In this document: piece by piece, positions 35,579 to 47,501 of the stretch
Layout of the letters: every line of letters begins with the position of its first letter
Numbering within the stretch: the stretch's first letter is position 1
NCBI RefSeq assembly: GCF_001625215.2
Contig: NC_030385.2
Coordinates: 35,923,598 to 35,987,597, forward strand
Source of the DNA: Daucus carota subsp. sativus
Lineage: Eukaryota > Streptophyta > Magnoliopsida > Apiales > Apiaceae
Direction of reading: 5' to 3'
DNA length: 64,000 bases
Translations under genes and position numbers: made by a program
Notes under the pieces: generated by a model
What the model was told of the DNA's origin: nothing
What the model saw: the letters and a program-made list of their open reading frames with translations, nothing else
The model's database searches: none

Positions 35579-37478
35579 TCAACTAGCAGATGCTTTGACT
35601 GCCTTTTCAGCGGCATCATCCAGATCCTCTGCTGTGATCAATGTCATACCACTTTCCTGAAGACATCAAGAAACTTGTATTAATTTGTTTCTCTCTCTTT
35701 TTTTTACCCAACATACACTTGTGGAAGCTTCCGTTATATTATCTCGTACAAAATGATGATTTTACCTTTAGAATCCTCTTTCCTTGGTCTACATTGGTGC
35801 CCTCAAGACGAACAACAACTGGTACCTTCAAAGCAACCTTTAACAAAAATACACCATTCAGGCAGTACAAGTGAGTGATCAAGATTACAGATTTACATTT
35901 TACAATAATATAAAGCATGCTGAATAAGTACAGAGAGACAATTGTCTTGTGTAACTTCTAAATAATGTGTGCTTGTGAAGCAATACAACATTTAGAAATT
36001 GCCATTCATATGAAAATAAGTAGCAATTCACAGGAGCACGGTTGGATAGCTCAGTGGTAAAGAGCTTATCCTTTGTCGTCCCAGGTCCTGGGTTCGACCC
36101 TGGCTCACCCCGAGAGTTTCGTAGAACAGATACTCATTTGTAAGGCTATAAGCCATATTTGTCAAAAAAAAAAAAAGTAGCAATTCACAGCCAACTTGAT
36201 CAACATTTATTAAAAATAACGAGTTTACGAACACATTAGTAAACAGATAGACTTCAAGTACATAATTCAGAAATATATCACTACTTACAACGTCCACCAA
36301 GATCAATCTCATTTAACACACACCTGTTTGGCAGCGTTGACGATTCCGCTTGCTATAACATCACACTTCATTATTCCTCCAAATATATTGACCAAAATTG
36401 CTTTGACCTTGTCGTCTGCTGTCAAAATTTTAAAAGCCTCCACAACCTACCAAAACAATTAGAATGGTCAAGATAAAATAGATACGGCTGGAGAAAACAG
36501 AAATAACAGAAAATAAATAGAGGAAAACTTGAAATGGCCCGTAGAATACAATAGAATGGATGCAATAATCTCGTCTCAACAGTACACGGGCACGGCTATG
36601 TCACATACTACTAAGCAAAAAGTACAAGTTACCTGGTTTTCGGAAGCATTCCCTCCTACATCCAAAAAATTGGCAGGGGTTCCACCATGCAACTTAATTA
36701 TATCCATGGTTGCCATAGCCAGACCAGCACCATTCACCATGCAGCCGATTTGTCCATCTAAACCAATGTAGTTCAAATCTGCTTTTGCAGCAGCAACCTT
36801 CCAGAAGAAACAAAAGTCTCATTAGTTCATGACAGTCGATACAAATTTCCTAAAGCTATTTAAGTGGGGAACGCAGAAGTTAGTTTTACAATATTGCACA
36901 AAGCTCACACTGCCATATTGCACACAGCTTAAACTGCTAATACCTCTCTTAAAAATCTATTTCCCAATTCAATCATAGATTAACAGCACATGAGATACAT
37001 ATGTACAAGGGATCCTAACACCATACCTCGCGGGGATCCTCCTGAGATGGATCACGAAGAGCGAAAATCTCTTTCTGTCGGAAGTAAGCATTGTCATCAA
37101 AGTTCAGTTTGGCATCGGCAGCAACCAACTTGTTATCTGAAGTCTCAGCAAGGGGATTAATCTGTCAGGGAGATACCGGCTTGGTCATGTAAAATTGTGA
37201 ACAATAATATAGGTTTCATATCAATTATAACTATTAAGAATAAACGCATACTTCCAACATTGTGCAGTCACAATCACAAAAGAGTTTATATAACTTTTTC
37301 ACTTGCTCCATTGATTCCTTTTTGTCAGAGACTTTGGGAGCCAAGCCATCAACAACTTTGGCAGCATCTTCATCTGTGATTCCTTTGAAAACATCAATCG
37401 GAACCTGCATAGCAAATGGCAGATATAGCTCATTTTCAAGATAAATCAACAACAAAAGAGTATACCTGTGTGTGTGTG

Positions 37479-37515
<37 letters not shown>

Positions 37516-40458
37516 AGTTGCGGAGAATGATAAAAGCACCTTTATTATCATATCTGGAAATTTTTCAGCAAGGTCTTCAATACTAGTTCCTCCCTTTTGG
37601 CATGCAATTATAAGCTGAACAAAGAGTGACACATTTAAAATGTCACTTAAAGCCAAAAGCAAACACTCTGTTAAACGTAGCGCAACAAGTAATACCTATG
37701 TTTCTGCTAAACCTAGTGAAACATTGCTTTATTTTCACATGACAGCGCCAAATTTCACATTACACTACAAAGCATAAAGTTGCAGCAGCTACTTTTGGTA
37801 TGGGAAAAAAGTGCAACAATGTAAAGACATATGGTGTAATTCAAATGAGAACTGTAACTCCTTATCTTAATTTGTTATTACTATCCGTATTAAGTAAAAC
37901 CTTAAAGCATGTGGCATGCCAATAGCAACTTCCTATCACGTCCTCACCATGCGACACAATATAGTGCATAAATGACTCAGCCAGCTATTTATCTCTATTG
38001 AAAATTTCCAGATTCCCATAACCTAATACATAGTAATGCAAAGTATAGCTATAACCGCCACCAGAAAGATATAAAAGAGGTAAAAATGTGATTTCGCCAT
38101 TATCAAAATTCATGAGTAGCAAACTTCACATGATACATAACATGATGTTCAGACAAACAAAGTTGAAATAGGCTATAATTAATTAGAGGTTGCCATATTA
38201 TAATTTATGTAATGCCCCCGTTTTAGCATTTGTGATATAGAACTGAATATATTCTCAATTGTGAAATCTGGAACCTCAAGCAAATATGCAACTAACTGTT
38301 GTATGTATGTTAAAATTTAGATTCACTGAAAAGCTTCATATATTCGAATAATGTGATCAGGAAGCTTACAGGGCCAGCAGTAGTGCGGTCAAGCATGATT
38401 GCAAAGTACATCTCATTCACAAGGGAGACCTTTTCGCACAAGTAGATCTGCATATAAGAGAAACAATAGTAATTATTCATCTATTTCGTGAATTACACCA
38501 TTGACATCGAATCCAATAATCAGATACAGGAAATTAAATATTAAAAAAAAAAATAACTGAATGACTTGAGTTGGCTGATGACTAATATCATATCGAGTGC
38601 ATAATGCCCTGGAGTTGTATTAATTTACTGCACCAGAGCTTCATGCTTGTTTTATATAGTGGTTGCTGTATACTCACCAATCACTAGATACTTGTATTTC
38701 AATATCCTTTCCTTTCCGCTTAGCCAACTTGTAACAATCAAAATCCAATTACATAGTAGAATGCAAATCACTCAAGCACATTCAGCAAAGAGGATTTAAA
38801 GATATAAGAAAAGTTCAATAGAATCTAGTTTTAATAATCCAAAGTCTTCGAAATTCTAAGATAAATGTCCACACAAGCAGCTTCGAATACAATGATTAAA
38901 TTCAAGTTTGTGAGCACGAAAACTGTCATGCACGTCTATTAAAAATGTCAAACATGCAAGTATAGCAATTTATAAAGCAACAAACTGAAAAGTAAGATCT
39001 ACCTTGTTGACAACTTTCCCTTGTGGGCCAGTTTGTTTAGTAACGAGTGTTTGACCAAGCATCTTCCCTACAAAGAAAAAGAACTGACAAAGTCATACAT
39101 ACTAATATATCAATATACTAAAAGATCTCATGCATGGTCGATGATGACTCCAGATGTTTATGCAGATATGACCCAAATTCTCTATAAGTTGAAAGAGGGT
39201 AATGCATGCAATTTCATTCAGACATCAAAGCTTTTGAACAAGAACTTAACGACATGTGCATGTCATGAATTGCACACTTAACTTCGAGCCTGGATTACCT
39301 CCTAAAATAATGAAACAACAGTGTGCATCTGATATAAAAGGACTAAAACCGAATGAAATACAGGAATCTGACAACATATCTATTGTTTGTAGCAAATTAT
39401 AATTAATACCTGCTGTTTCTTCAACCTTGTCAGCCTTTACAATATGTACTCCACCCTGAAAGCCATTTTTGAATGTTCCAAGGCCCCTTCCACCAGCAAG
39501 GATTTGACTCTTAACAACCAACTGCACCCTCGAAAAAGTCAATACCAGCTTTCTAATTTGCGCAATTCAGAAACGGTTTTTTTTATAATACAATAAACTA
39601 TAGTGGGAACACTTTGTACGAACCACACAACAAAACTAAAACAGAGAGGGCGAAAAAAAAGTGACGACCAATCTAAGCAATGAGCCTTATATAGCCTTTC
39701 ATACTTTCTGATAGAAGTCCAAAGAAAATGACTGGATGCTCTCAGCTAAAACATACTCACTTCCTAGCCTGAGTAGCCTCGAAATCATACATAAATGTAA
39801 AACATCACAAATTCAGACCAACACAGTATGTATCTTTAATATTTTTTGTCATATTCTCTACATATTATCACAAGAAAAGAGTTATTTAGTCTTGCTACAC
39901 ACACAAAGAGAAAATTCAATATTTTAAAGAGGGGGCTTTATACTACCTCGCTTTCGTTGGGGAACATGTCCTTTACAATTTTTTTCACTTCCTCGATGGA
40001 GGAAGCAGCAGCACCCCTGGGAACATTCACTCCATGTTTTCCCATCAATTCGGCACCCTGGTAATACACACAATAGAATCTCGATATCAAATACTTTTTC
40101 TCTTTCCATCACAAAATGTATACATTTAGTCTATTTTCAACCCCGATAAATTAACAAAATTCTCAGACCGAGGTTACTGATTCATAAAAGGTACACTGCA
40201 CATACAATCACACATAGATGTATACTATCACAAGTTGCAAAGATCTATATAAATATCATGCATATGGATAAGAAAGAGGGGGGAAGGGAGAGGAGAGAGG
40301 ATGGAAGGGAGGGGGAGAGAGAGGAGAGAGAGAATAGGGAGGGGTGGGAGAGAGACCTGATATTCGTGAATATTGAGACGGCGGAGCTGCTGTTGCTGCC
40401 ATTTTCCGGCGACGGAGAGTGATTTTGAGGCGAGCTTGTTCAGTAATCCTCGCACCAT
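35579..40458 (-). CDS. Succinate-CoA ligase [ADP-forming] subunit beta, mitochondrial
   Basis: Twelve exons: 40458-40357, 40057-39947, 39521-39410, 39067-39003, 38447-38370, 37614-37540, 37404-37252, 37161-37027, 36797-36633, 36446-36324, 35837-35766 and 35656-35579. Phases agree and give 422 aa, the usual length. An N-terminal, Arg/Lys-rich, acid-poor presequence ([18 protein letters not shown]) fits mitochondrial import. The ATP-grasp domain follows: [32 protein letters not shown], and [20 protein letters not shown]. The C-terminal ligase domain has [28 protein letters not shown] and [11 protein letters not shown]. By family knowledge it forms the TCA-cycle succinyl-CoA synthetase with the alpha subunit, conserving energy as ATP. 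Several introns carry repeats: a SINE, a GA microsatellite, and a purine tract at the first donor. Confidence 0.97.
36018..36190 (+). mobile_element. tRNA-derived SINE with 16-bp target site duplication
   Basis: The SINE body is about 36034-36174. Its head is tRNA-like, with the pol III A box (TAGCTCAGTGG) and B box (GGTTCGACCC). It then has a short unique tail ending CATATTTGTC plus about 13 A. The perfect 16-bp repeat AAGTAGCAATTCACAG flanks it at 36018-36033 and 36175-36190. Perfect duplications and a clean poly(A) tail point to a recent insertion. It lies in the last-but-two intron of the succinate-CoA ligase gene, antisense to it. It is not a functional tRNA gene: the folded arms are imperfect and it carries a retroposon tail. 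Confidence 0.9.
37467..37512. repeat. Compound (TG)n(AG)n microsatellite
   Basis: A (TG)n run of about 14 bases is joined to an (AG)n run of about 30 bases. It lies in a succinate-CoA ligase intron and is probably length-variable. Confidence 0.9.
40270..40355. repeat. Purine tract at first donor of succinate-CoA ligase gene
   Basis: About 85 bases of almost pure G/A on the plus strand. In the transcript this is a CT/C-rich tract that begins right at the donor of intron 1 (CAG|GTCTCTCTCCC). Confidence 0.85.
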
Positions 40459-40700
40459 AGTTTGATTTAGGAGTTAGTGAGATTTGAGAATAACGAATTG
40501 AGAACCCTAGAAGACGACGATCTACAAATATATGCGTACAGATCCTATATGTATTTTTTGATTTCTTTAGCCTTTATAATCAAGAGAACATCTATACCTA
40601 AATTATTCATTTATTTGACTATTCATTCAAATTAAAAAAATGAGAGCGTTCAGTCAAATTGTAAATGCTGAATAAATGTGTATTTTCTTTCTATATGAAT

Positions 40701-40745
40701 AAAAAAAGATTTTAGTTTTATCAAAAAAAAAAAAGATTTTAGTTT
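40701..40745. repeat. Mini poly(A) insertion with short direct repeat
   Basis: GATTTTAGTTT preceded by A's occurs at 40701-40718 and 40730-40745. TATC plus a run of A separates the copies. The TATCAAAA resembles the SINE tail TTGTCAAAA. The repeat is A-rich, so the exact ends are ambiguous. Confidence 0.4.
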
Positions 40746-41591
40746 GTATTGAATTTATAATATACTTGTGTTTTCCAGTGATAGGAAAATTTTTTAAATA
40801 TATCATTTTTCATTTATAAAAAATCATAGTATACCCTTACCCGGATATAGGAACATTCTAATTTGTATAAGTCACATTTATATTTTAGTTAAAATATAAA
40901 ATAACAATTGTGAAAATAAAAAAATGATTTAAAGAAATTGACGGAGGTTATTCAATCGGAATTTTGATAGACTGTTTTTTTGTCTATAGATATTAATAAA
41001 TTGTATATGATTTTAATTTTGTGCGAATTTTTGATGAAATGTCGTAGAGTTGATATAGATTTTTTACATTTAAAATACAATACTTCAAATTCTCATGGAT
41101 TTTGGTGAGGTTTCCAAAGACTTAAAATATACTAAATAATCTTACAAAATCTATTATTTTATTAAATTCAAAACAATCCATAAGCATTTAAATACCATCA
41201 AATTTTAACGGATTTTATTATTTTAAACCATCTCAGCCGAATACCATCAGATTTTAAAGTATATTTTAAATTCCGAATTGAATACCACAAGATTTTGTAG
41301 TATAATTTAAAATCACAATTGAATGCTTTAAGATTTTGATAGATTTCAAACAATCTCAACCGAATACCTTCGAATTTTATAAATGAAAAAAATGTTTTAA
41401 AATCCGAATCGAATATATTCTTGAGTTATTAGAGAAATGATTCATCACTTAAAACAAAAATTGTGAAATGCATATTCAAAGAAAGAAGTAAAATTCAATT
41501 TTAGCTATGAATTTCTTGTAATGGAATTAATTCTGAATAAATCCGTTGGATACACCCCTCGTTTCGAGTTTGGAAACATGATTAAATTAGA

Positions 41592-41632
41592 AATAGTCCA
41601 GGTAAAAAAAAAAAAAGGAATAGTCCAGGTAA
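41592..41632. repeat. Poly(A)-only insertion with perfect 14-bp repeat
   Basis: AATAGTCCAGGTAA is identical at 41592-41605 and 41619-41632. Only A's and a final GG lie between. It is the simplest case of the recurring scar type in this window. Confidence 0.5.
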
Positions 41633-42130
41633 CATTAATTGGAAATTATGCTTGTTTTAAAGATTTTTTTAATTTATAAATCAACCAGAAGAATCACACA
41701 ATTGAAACACACAATTGAAACACATAGGTTAGATTATCCGTTACCAAACCAAGCTCAGATAACATATTTCAAGAAGCCGCCAAAATTTTGTAAGTATATG
41801 TATGTATATAAATTATCTTTCATCGTCACACTAAAATCCCCAGTAAGTAGGCACAATTATCTGACAATTTTTTTCGCTTTTATCTTGATTGATTGTTGCT
41901 TTGTTGTGTTTCTTGTTTTTGCTCACCATGCGTTTGATGTATTGCTTACATGGGCCACCTATTAAGACAATATTGTTTTTGAATGATTTAAAACAGGGTA
42001 ATACTATTCTGCTGGACCAGAAGGATTCGTGTGTTTGTTTGAGCTTTTTCTTGCAATTAAATTTTCAAGTGTATGTTCTTGTTATGATGATGTGAGATAA
42101 TAGACTTGGCATAAGTTCATCAAAGGGAAA

Positions 42131-44357
42131 ATGTTTCTTTCTGCTGCAAAACCTTGCCTTTGCTTTGATTCTTGCTCAACGCTTTATCCAAGCATCAGCC
42201 CTTCTTTGAAAATTAGCTACTCTCGTAACAATGTGAGGTTAAATGTTAGTTCTAAAAAGTCGGAACCCGAACAGAGTTCTGATGCTAGACCTCATTCGAA
42301 GCCTATAGAAAAAGGACAGCATAGGGAAAGTAGAGCTTCACAAAATGAAGTGAATGGAGAGTCTGATGGTAAAGTATACCCTACCACAATTCCCAAGAAG
42401 CCAAGGCGTGGTCGAAGGAGTGAAGCAGCTGCAGTTGAAGATTTCATGCGAGATTCCCTGGAACGGACATTTGCATCTATTAGGGAGCAGAATTCAGAAG
42501 TTATGAAGGATAAGGAACAGATTATGAAGGAAAAAATTGACGATGCTGTTGAAAGTGATGATGTTGATGATGGAAGTGAAGAGAGCGTAAAGTCAAAAAA
42601 GATGCTGGTCGAGGAGGACAATCCAGATTGGCCGCTGGATGCTGATGTTGGTTGGGGAATTAGGGCTTCGGATTACTTTGAGAAGCACGCGATAAGGAAT
42701 GTAGTGGGTGAAGATGGTGTTGAGATCGACTGGGAAGGAGAGATTGATGATAACTGGGTTAAGGAGATCAACTGTCTAGAGTGGGAGGCATTTGCTTTTC
42801 ATCCCAGCCCTTTAATTGTCCTTGTCTTTGAAAGATACAACAGGTAATTCATATGAATATCCATATCATACTCACCTGCACTATGATCTTTAAGCTACAA
42901 ACTTATGTATAGTGTCAAAAACCTATAAGGCTATAATTTTAAATAGAGGAGATCTATTAAGCAAATAAACTGGGCCTTCTTTTGGTCCTTGATATAAATT
43001 CCAGTCATTGAAGTGCGAATTTGTATTATAATTTCCATTCCTCGTTCCAAGGAAGCAATCTTAGTCAACAGTCAACACTAGCCTTGTCATGCATATAATG
43101 TAGTTGAAGTCGATGAAACACGTGTATCATGTTGTCTATTTTCTAAGATTAGGGGTTATTTGGAATAATTTTGTACCATTTGAAATAACATGAACGCACC
43201 CATCAGATGATGCTTGCACTCGCATGGGCCACGTTTTTGCCTGTGGATGCCGAAAATGCCAGTGTGTGATGTGGGCAATAGGCTAGACGTACATGGAGAG
43301 GAACTCACTGATTTAGAATTGTCAAGACATGTTTACTGAAAATGTGGCAGTAGTCAAAAGATTTAATGTGGTTGGTAGGATCTAAGTTCACGACTGTGTT
43401 TCTAACATAATTTGGTAAGATTTATAATTTTAGTCTTGAAGCTATATTACTGGGGTGTTTAAATGTAGAATATATATTTCTTGAGAAAAGGGTTCTAAAG
43501 TCGACTTTTGGCAAATTTACTTAAAGTCATATGCATTTGTATATGAAACTTGGATGACATTTAGCCTTAATTTTGTATTGAAATATATCTTAACTCTAGA
43601 TAATTATCTAAAGGTTACTTTAGGGCCATCAAGATAGTTCTGTATGAAGTTGGAGTATTTGGTACTGTCTGGCTGTAGTACTTCAGTTTATAATGTGCTT
43701 CTATCTTCGGGTTTTAATCGTCTCTCTTCTAATTTCTACCAAAGTGAAAACGTTTCATTTGAGAATTTCTAATAAAGAGTTTGATTTTTTTTTCGTTTTA
43801 CCTATCTGTTGTTTGTAGGGCAAGTGATAATTGGAAGGTTTTAAAGGAGCTAGAGAAGGCCACTAAGGTGTACTGGAGAGCCAAAGACCGATTGCCTCCT
43901 CGGGTATGTCATCTTCTTTTACCATGTTTATGTATACATTTGCTCAAATCTCAGCTTTCATCGTGAAAACTATTTGTTGGTCTAAACAACTGATGTGAAA
44001 TTGCATAAGGGACCTTTTGTAATTTGTCCTATATGTATCTTTAATTTTTCTGGAGTTTTATAAACAGGCAGTGAAGATTGACATCAACATTGAGAAAGAC
44101 ATGGCATATGCTCTCAAGGTCAGAGAAGGACCGCAAATATTGTTCCTGCGGGGAAACAGAATTCTGTACAGAGAGAAAGGTAATGATCTTGGTTTCTCCT
44201 TAATTCTTATAGTATCATAGTCATGAATATTCGACTAGGACTAGTCTTTCATTTTGACCTCGAACTTAATTTTGCAGAATTTCGCTCAGCAGACGAGTTG
44301 GTTCAGATGATTGCACACTTTTATTATAAAGCAAAGAAGCCTTCGTGCATGAGCTGA
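42131..44357 (+). CDS. MRL7: Thioredoxin-like fold protein MRL7 (chloroplast biogenesis; RCB/ECB1/SVR4)
   Basis: Four exons: 42131-42843, 43819-43903, 44068-44179 and 44278-44357. They give 329 aa, close to Arabidopsis MRL7. The N-terminus (about 1-45) is Ser-rich and acid-poor, as in a chloroplast transit peptide. A charged, low-complexity middle ([22 protein letters not shown]) follows. The conserved C-terminal half starts [20 protein letters not shown], with [20 protein letters not shown], and ends in a thioredoxin-like fold ([36 protein letters not shown]). The redox CxxC of true thioredoxins is absent, as in the family. By family knowledge it is needed for assembly of plastid-encoded RNA polymerase, with a nuclear role in phytochrome signalling. 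The next gene is NPGR2, as in Arabidopsis, which supports MRL7 rather than its paralog MRL7L. Confidence 0.9.
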
Positions 44358-47300
44358 CCTGCTCTTAGTGGCCAGTTTAATTCAGTTAAAGGTAACAATA
44401 TGCTTAAACCTTTATAGCTGACTGAAGTGTCCTTCACATTCAATCACTAACCCATTAATTGCAGCATGTGAAGTGTCATCCTTACAAAAGATTGTCTATT
44501 CAATATGGCAATCAAGGCATCATTGCTAGCAATTTATCCCCTTGTAAGATGTCAGAATTCGTTGCACCTGGAATTTGTGGTAAATTTTGAATCCTCAAAT
44601 GGAATGCTACTCCGCCTTGTCTGCCAAAAGACCAGTGTAATTTCTGTTAATGTAGTGATGAACTGATGAGCTCTTGCTGCATAAGAGTCTCTGGTTTTAG
44701 GTTGTAAGCTCATGAAGTCTAGAAAGTTTAGAATGCCAGTTTACCAATATGGAGTATTGATGCTGATGGTTAATGAATTAAATTCTTTATATATTCAATA
44801 TTCTTTTCCATTGAGTAACCATTTCGGGTAAACAAATTTTGTTTACAGGACACTGGCATGTCTAAGATACAAACAGGCTTGCTATATGGCGTGCCAGTTT
44901 AAGAATTGAATATTACAGCCGGGTGAGCAAATAAAGTAAAATGATTTATAATAAATATCACATGGGTTGATTTCTATGATGACTGTTTTTTATTAGAGAT
45001 ATTGAAAATTATATATGTTTTGCACGTAGAATATTGCCAAATTTATTGTTATGCAAAACCTGTTTTGCTAGCCGAAACACTGGAATTTATAATAAAATAA
45101 TGGTTTTCATATAATTTTTCCGGTCATTATAGTCACGTTACTCTGATTACCTGGTTACTCAAAATTTCGGAGGCAAACTAACTCCAGCTGAAGCTGTTAA
45201 GCAAAGAAATTGCAGCATTCAAAATGAAGTTGAGATTTTCAACACCCAAACTGATTTGAATATTGACAAGTTGTTTACTCCATTCTTCTATGAAATTATG
45301 GGCAATGCACTAAAAGTATGGTCAACTGGAAACCTCGTGCAGTTGTGTTATGATTAAAAACACAACATACCCTGAGCCTGGGCACTAGTACTTGGTGAAA
45401 GGGGGAGGAGAATGGGCACTTGTTTCAAAAGCTTCTATGCATTTTTGTATGTAAAAGAACCTCAATCATTGTATACGATGGCATTTGTACTTGATTTTCA
45501 TTATTACAGACCCAAAGGGGCCAGGGTTGTTCCTTCTATCATTATGCACTTGTTTCATGCTGCCTAGTGCAGTAACAAAATATCAATCCCACTCCGCAAT
45601 TCTAGTTGAATGAAAATTGGTATTTATGAATCAAATAATATTTAAAAACCAATTTCAATATCAAAATAGAATAGTCATTGTCTCAATTATCTCATGATTT
45701 TCTTTTATTAATTTATACATATTTTTCTAGAATATTATAGTTCTATTTGACAATTATGCAGCTGTTAACAATTTTGACAAGTTTTGATTATCAAATTGAA
45801 TCAGCTCTTCTGTGTTTAATAAATAACTGTTTAATTAGTATATTAAACTTTAAAGACACGTGACAATTTTAAGATTGAAAATTTTTTCATTAATTTTTCA
45901 AATTAATTTTTCAATTCGTCAACCATCAATATTAAAAGTATTTACATAATCATAAATATTTGAGTGACGGGTCCGAAACTCTTATTTCTATCATTTTTCA
46001 CATTTTTAAATAGGCAATTAGTGGTGTAAAACATGTGCTCTGTTTTGGAAACAAGGACATGTGACATAACATAAAATAGAACAAGTCTTTTGTTAATTAT
46101 TTACTCCAGTTGCTATAGTAGGTAACAATATAATCGAATTTATCGAATCCCACTTTATGCGTTAATATTATATAATATTGTAATAAAATATACGTTTCAA
46201 TAAAAACTTTACCGAAGTAATAAAATATTGAAAGTTACTGTTGTATAGATAGAGATACAGGGCAAGCAACACATATGCAATTGTGATCACCCCTCAAAAA
46301 GGCTTCTCCTTTACGATTGAATTCAATTCAGCATCTCAAGCATTCAACTTTTAAAGTAAAAATTTGTGCAATTTATGAGCTTCAAGTGAGGAAAACAAGA
46401 AAAAGCTAGATTCTTGAAACTTTTTGTGGGAGAAAAGCAAGTGATGGGTTTTTGATTGGAGTACAAATGGGCTCTGGGCTTTGTTTCTCCTCCCTTTTGG
46501 TGCACAACAAGGTGATTTTTTTTCTTAATTTTGATCAGGGTTTGTTGTTGTATGTGTGTAGCTTTTTTGTGAGTCAATTCTAGTGGGGTCCTGCTGAATT
46601 TATGTTTGAAGTTGGCATTTTGAAATTTTGGCTTTGGGGGTTTTGGGTTTATGAATTAGAAGAATTGTGAGTAGTATGTTAGTGATTTAGGTTAAAATTG
46701 GGTGGTGATTGCTTCTAGTAATGATACTAGTGGTTAGTGTTTGAAAGTTATGATCTTTAGGATTGGGTAGAAGAGTTATGGTCAAGCTGTTTCGATTTAG
46801 TTTTGAGAATGCGGAGTTTGTTTGAGGAGGCTTCTTACTTTTATATTGCGGTGTGGTGGTTATATGTTATAATGTTACTGATTATCAAGCTTAGTTAGAT
46901 TGAAATTACGTAGGTTAAGTTCATTTGATTTGCATGTTCTTGATCATGAAATGCCTATAGTAATTTTGGCTCAGCTTCTTTTTATCATTTTTTTCGAGTT
47001 TTTTTGGTTGTCAACTTTACCAATTTCATACTTAATTTCTTATTTTTTGCTACAATACAACTCTATTCTTTTTCCTATGTAATACACAGGATGCAACTAA
47101 GCAAATATCTGCAACCTGAACCAACCATTTTGCTCAAAATTAATTTTGGTTGCAGTAGGATGATCTAGGATGCAATTTTTTTAATATTTGCTGCATAGGC
47201 GGCAAATTTGAATTAATGCAACACTTTAATATATTTGAAAGGAAAAAGTCCAAATATATGGAAAATCTATAAACTTAGAATATTGGTACTCATGAAGAAA

Positions 47301-47414
47301 TTCCTTTGGCTTTTGATCTTTAGGCTGTTGTAATGCAATGGCCTCTAGTACTTATGTCTGGATTTCATAGTTCTTAAATGTTGTTAAAAATTTGTAGAAG
47401 GGTGAAGCAGAATC
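44358..47414. other. MRL7 3' UTR, intergenic sequence and 5' leader of NPGR2
   Basis: No additional gene is supported. A leader intron is possible between about 46510 (AACAAGGTGATT) and 47400, because the NPGR2 start lies in a small exon after T-rich sequence. I cannot fix the transcription start from the sequence. Confidence 0.5.
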
Positions 47415-47498
47415 ATGAATAATAAGAGTCAGATCAAGGGACAGGGAGAAAAAGGAATAAGTAGAAGACTCAGGACATTGATGAATTGCTGGCAATAA
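47415..47498 (+). CDS. Upstream in-frame ORF (27 codons) before NPGR2
   Basis: An ATG at 47415 opens a 27-codon frame, basic near its end (GEKGISRRLRTLMNCWQ). It stops at TAA 47496-47498 and is in frame with the NPGR2 ATG at 47502, with only one codon (AAT) between. It is either an upstream ORF that would reduce NPGR2 translation or allow reinitiation, or the old N-terminus of NPGR2 cut off by a nonsense change. I recall that NPGR proteins have a basic N-terminal extension of similar size, which favours the second view. A base error is also possible. Confidence 0.5.
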   Translation: MNNKSQIKGQGEKGISRRLRTLMNCWQ

Positions 47499-47501
47499 AA
47501 T

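Larger units (their letters stand above)
40459..42130. other. Divergent intergenic region between succinate-CoA ligase and MRL7
   Basis: About 1.7 kb with no supported gene. It must hold two divergent promoters for a mitochondrial and a chloroplast protein. A stretch at 40950-41410 repeats phrases such as GAATACC, AAATTTTAA and TTGAATACC and may be a decayed MITE. Two mini poly(A) insertions are annotated separately. Confidence 0.6.

Noticed and set aside
36041-36112. Functional tRNA gene
   Set aside because: A and B boxes are present, but the segment continues into a poly(A)-tailed body with target duplications, so it is a SINE head.
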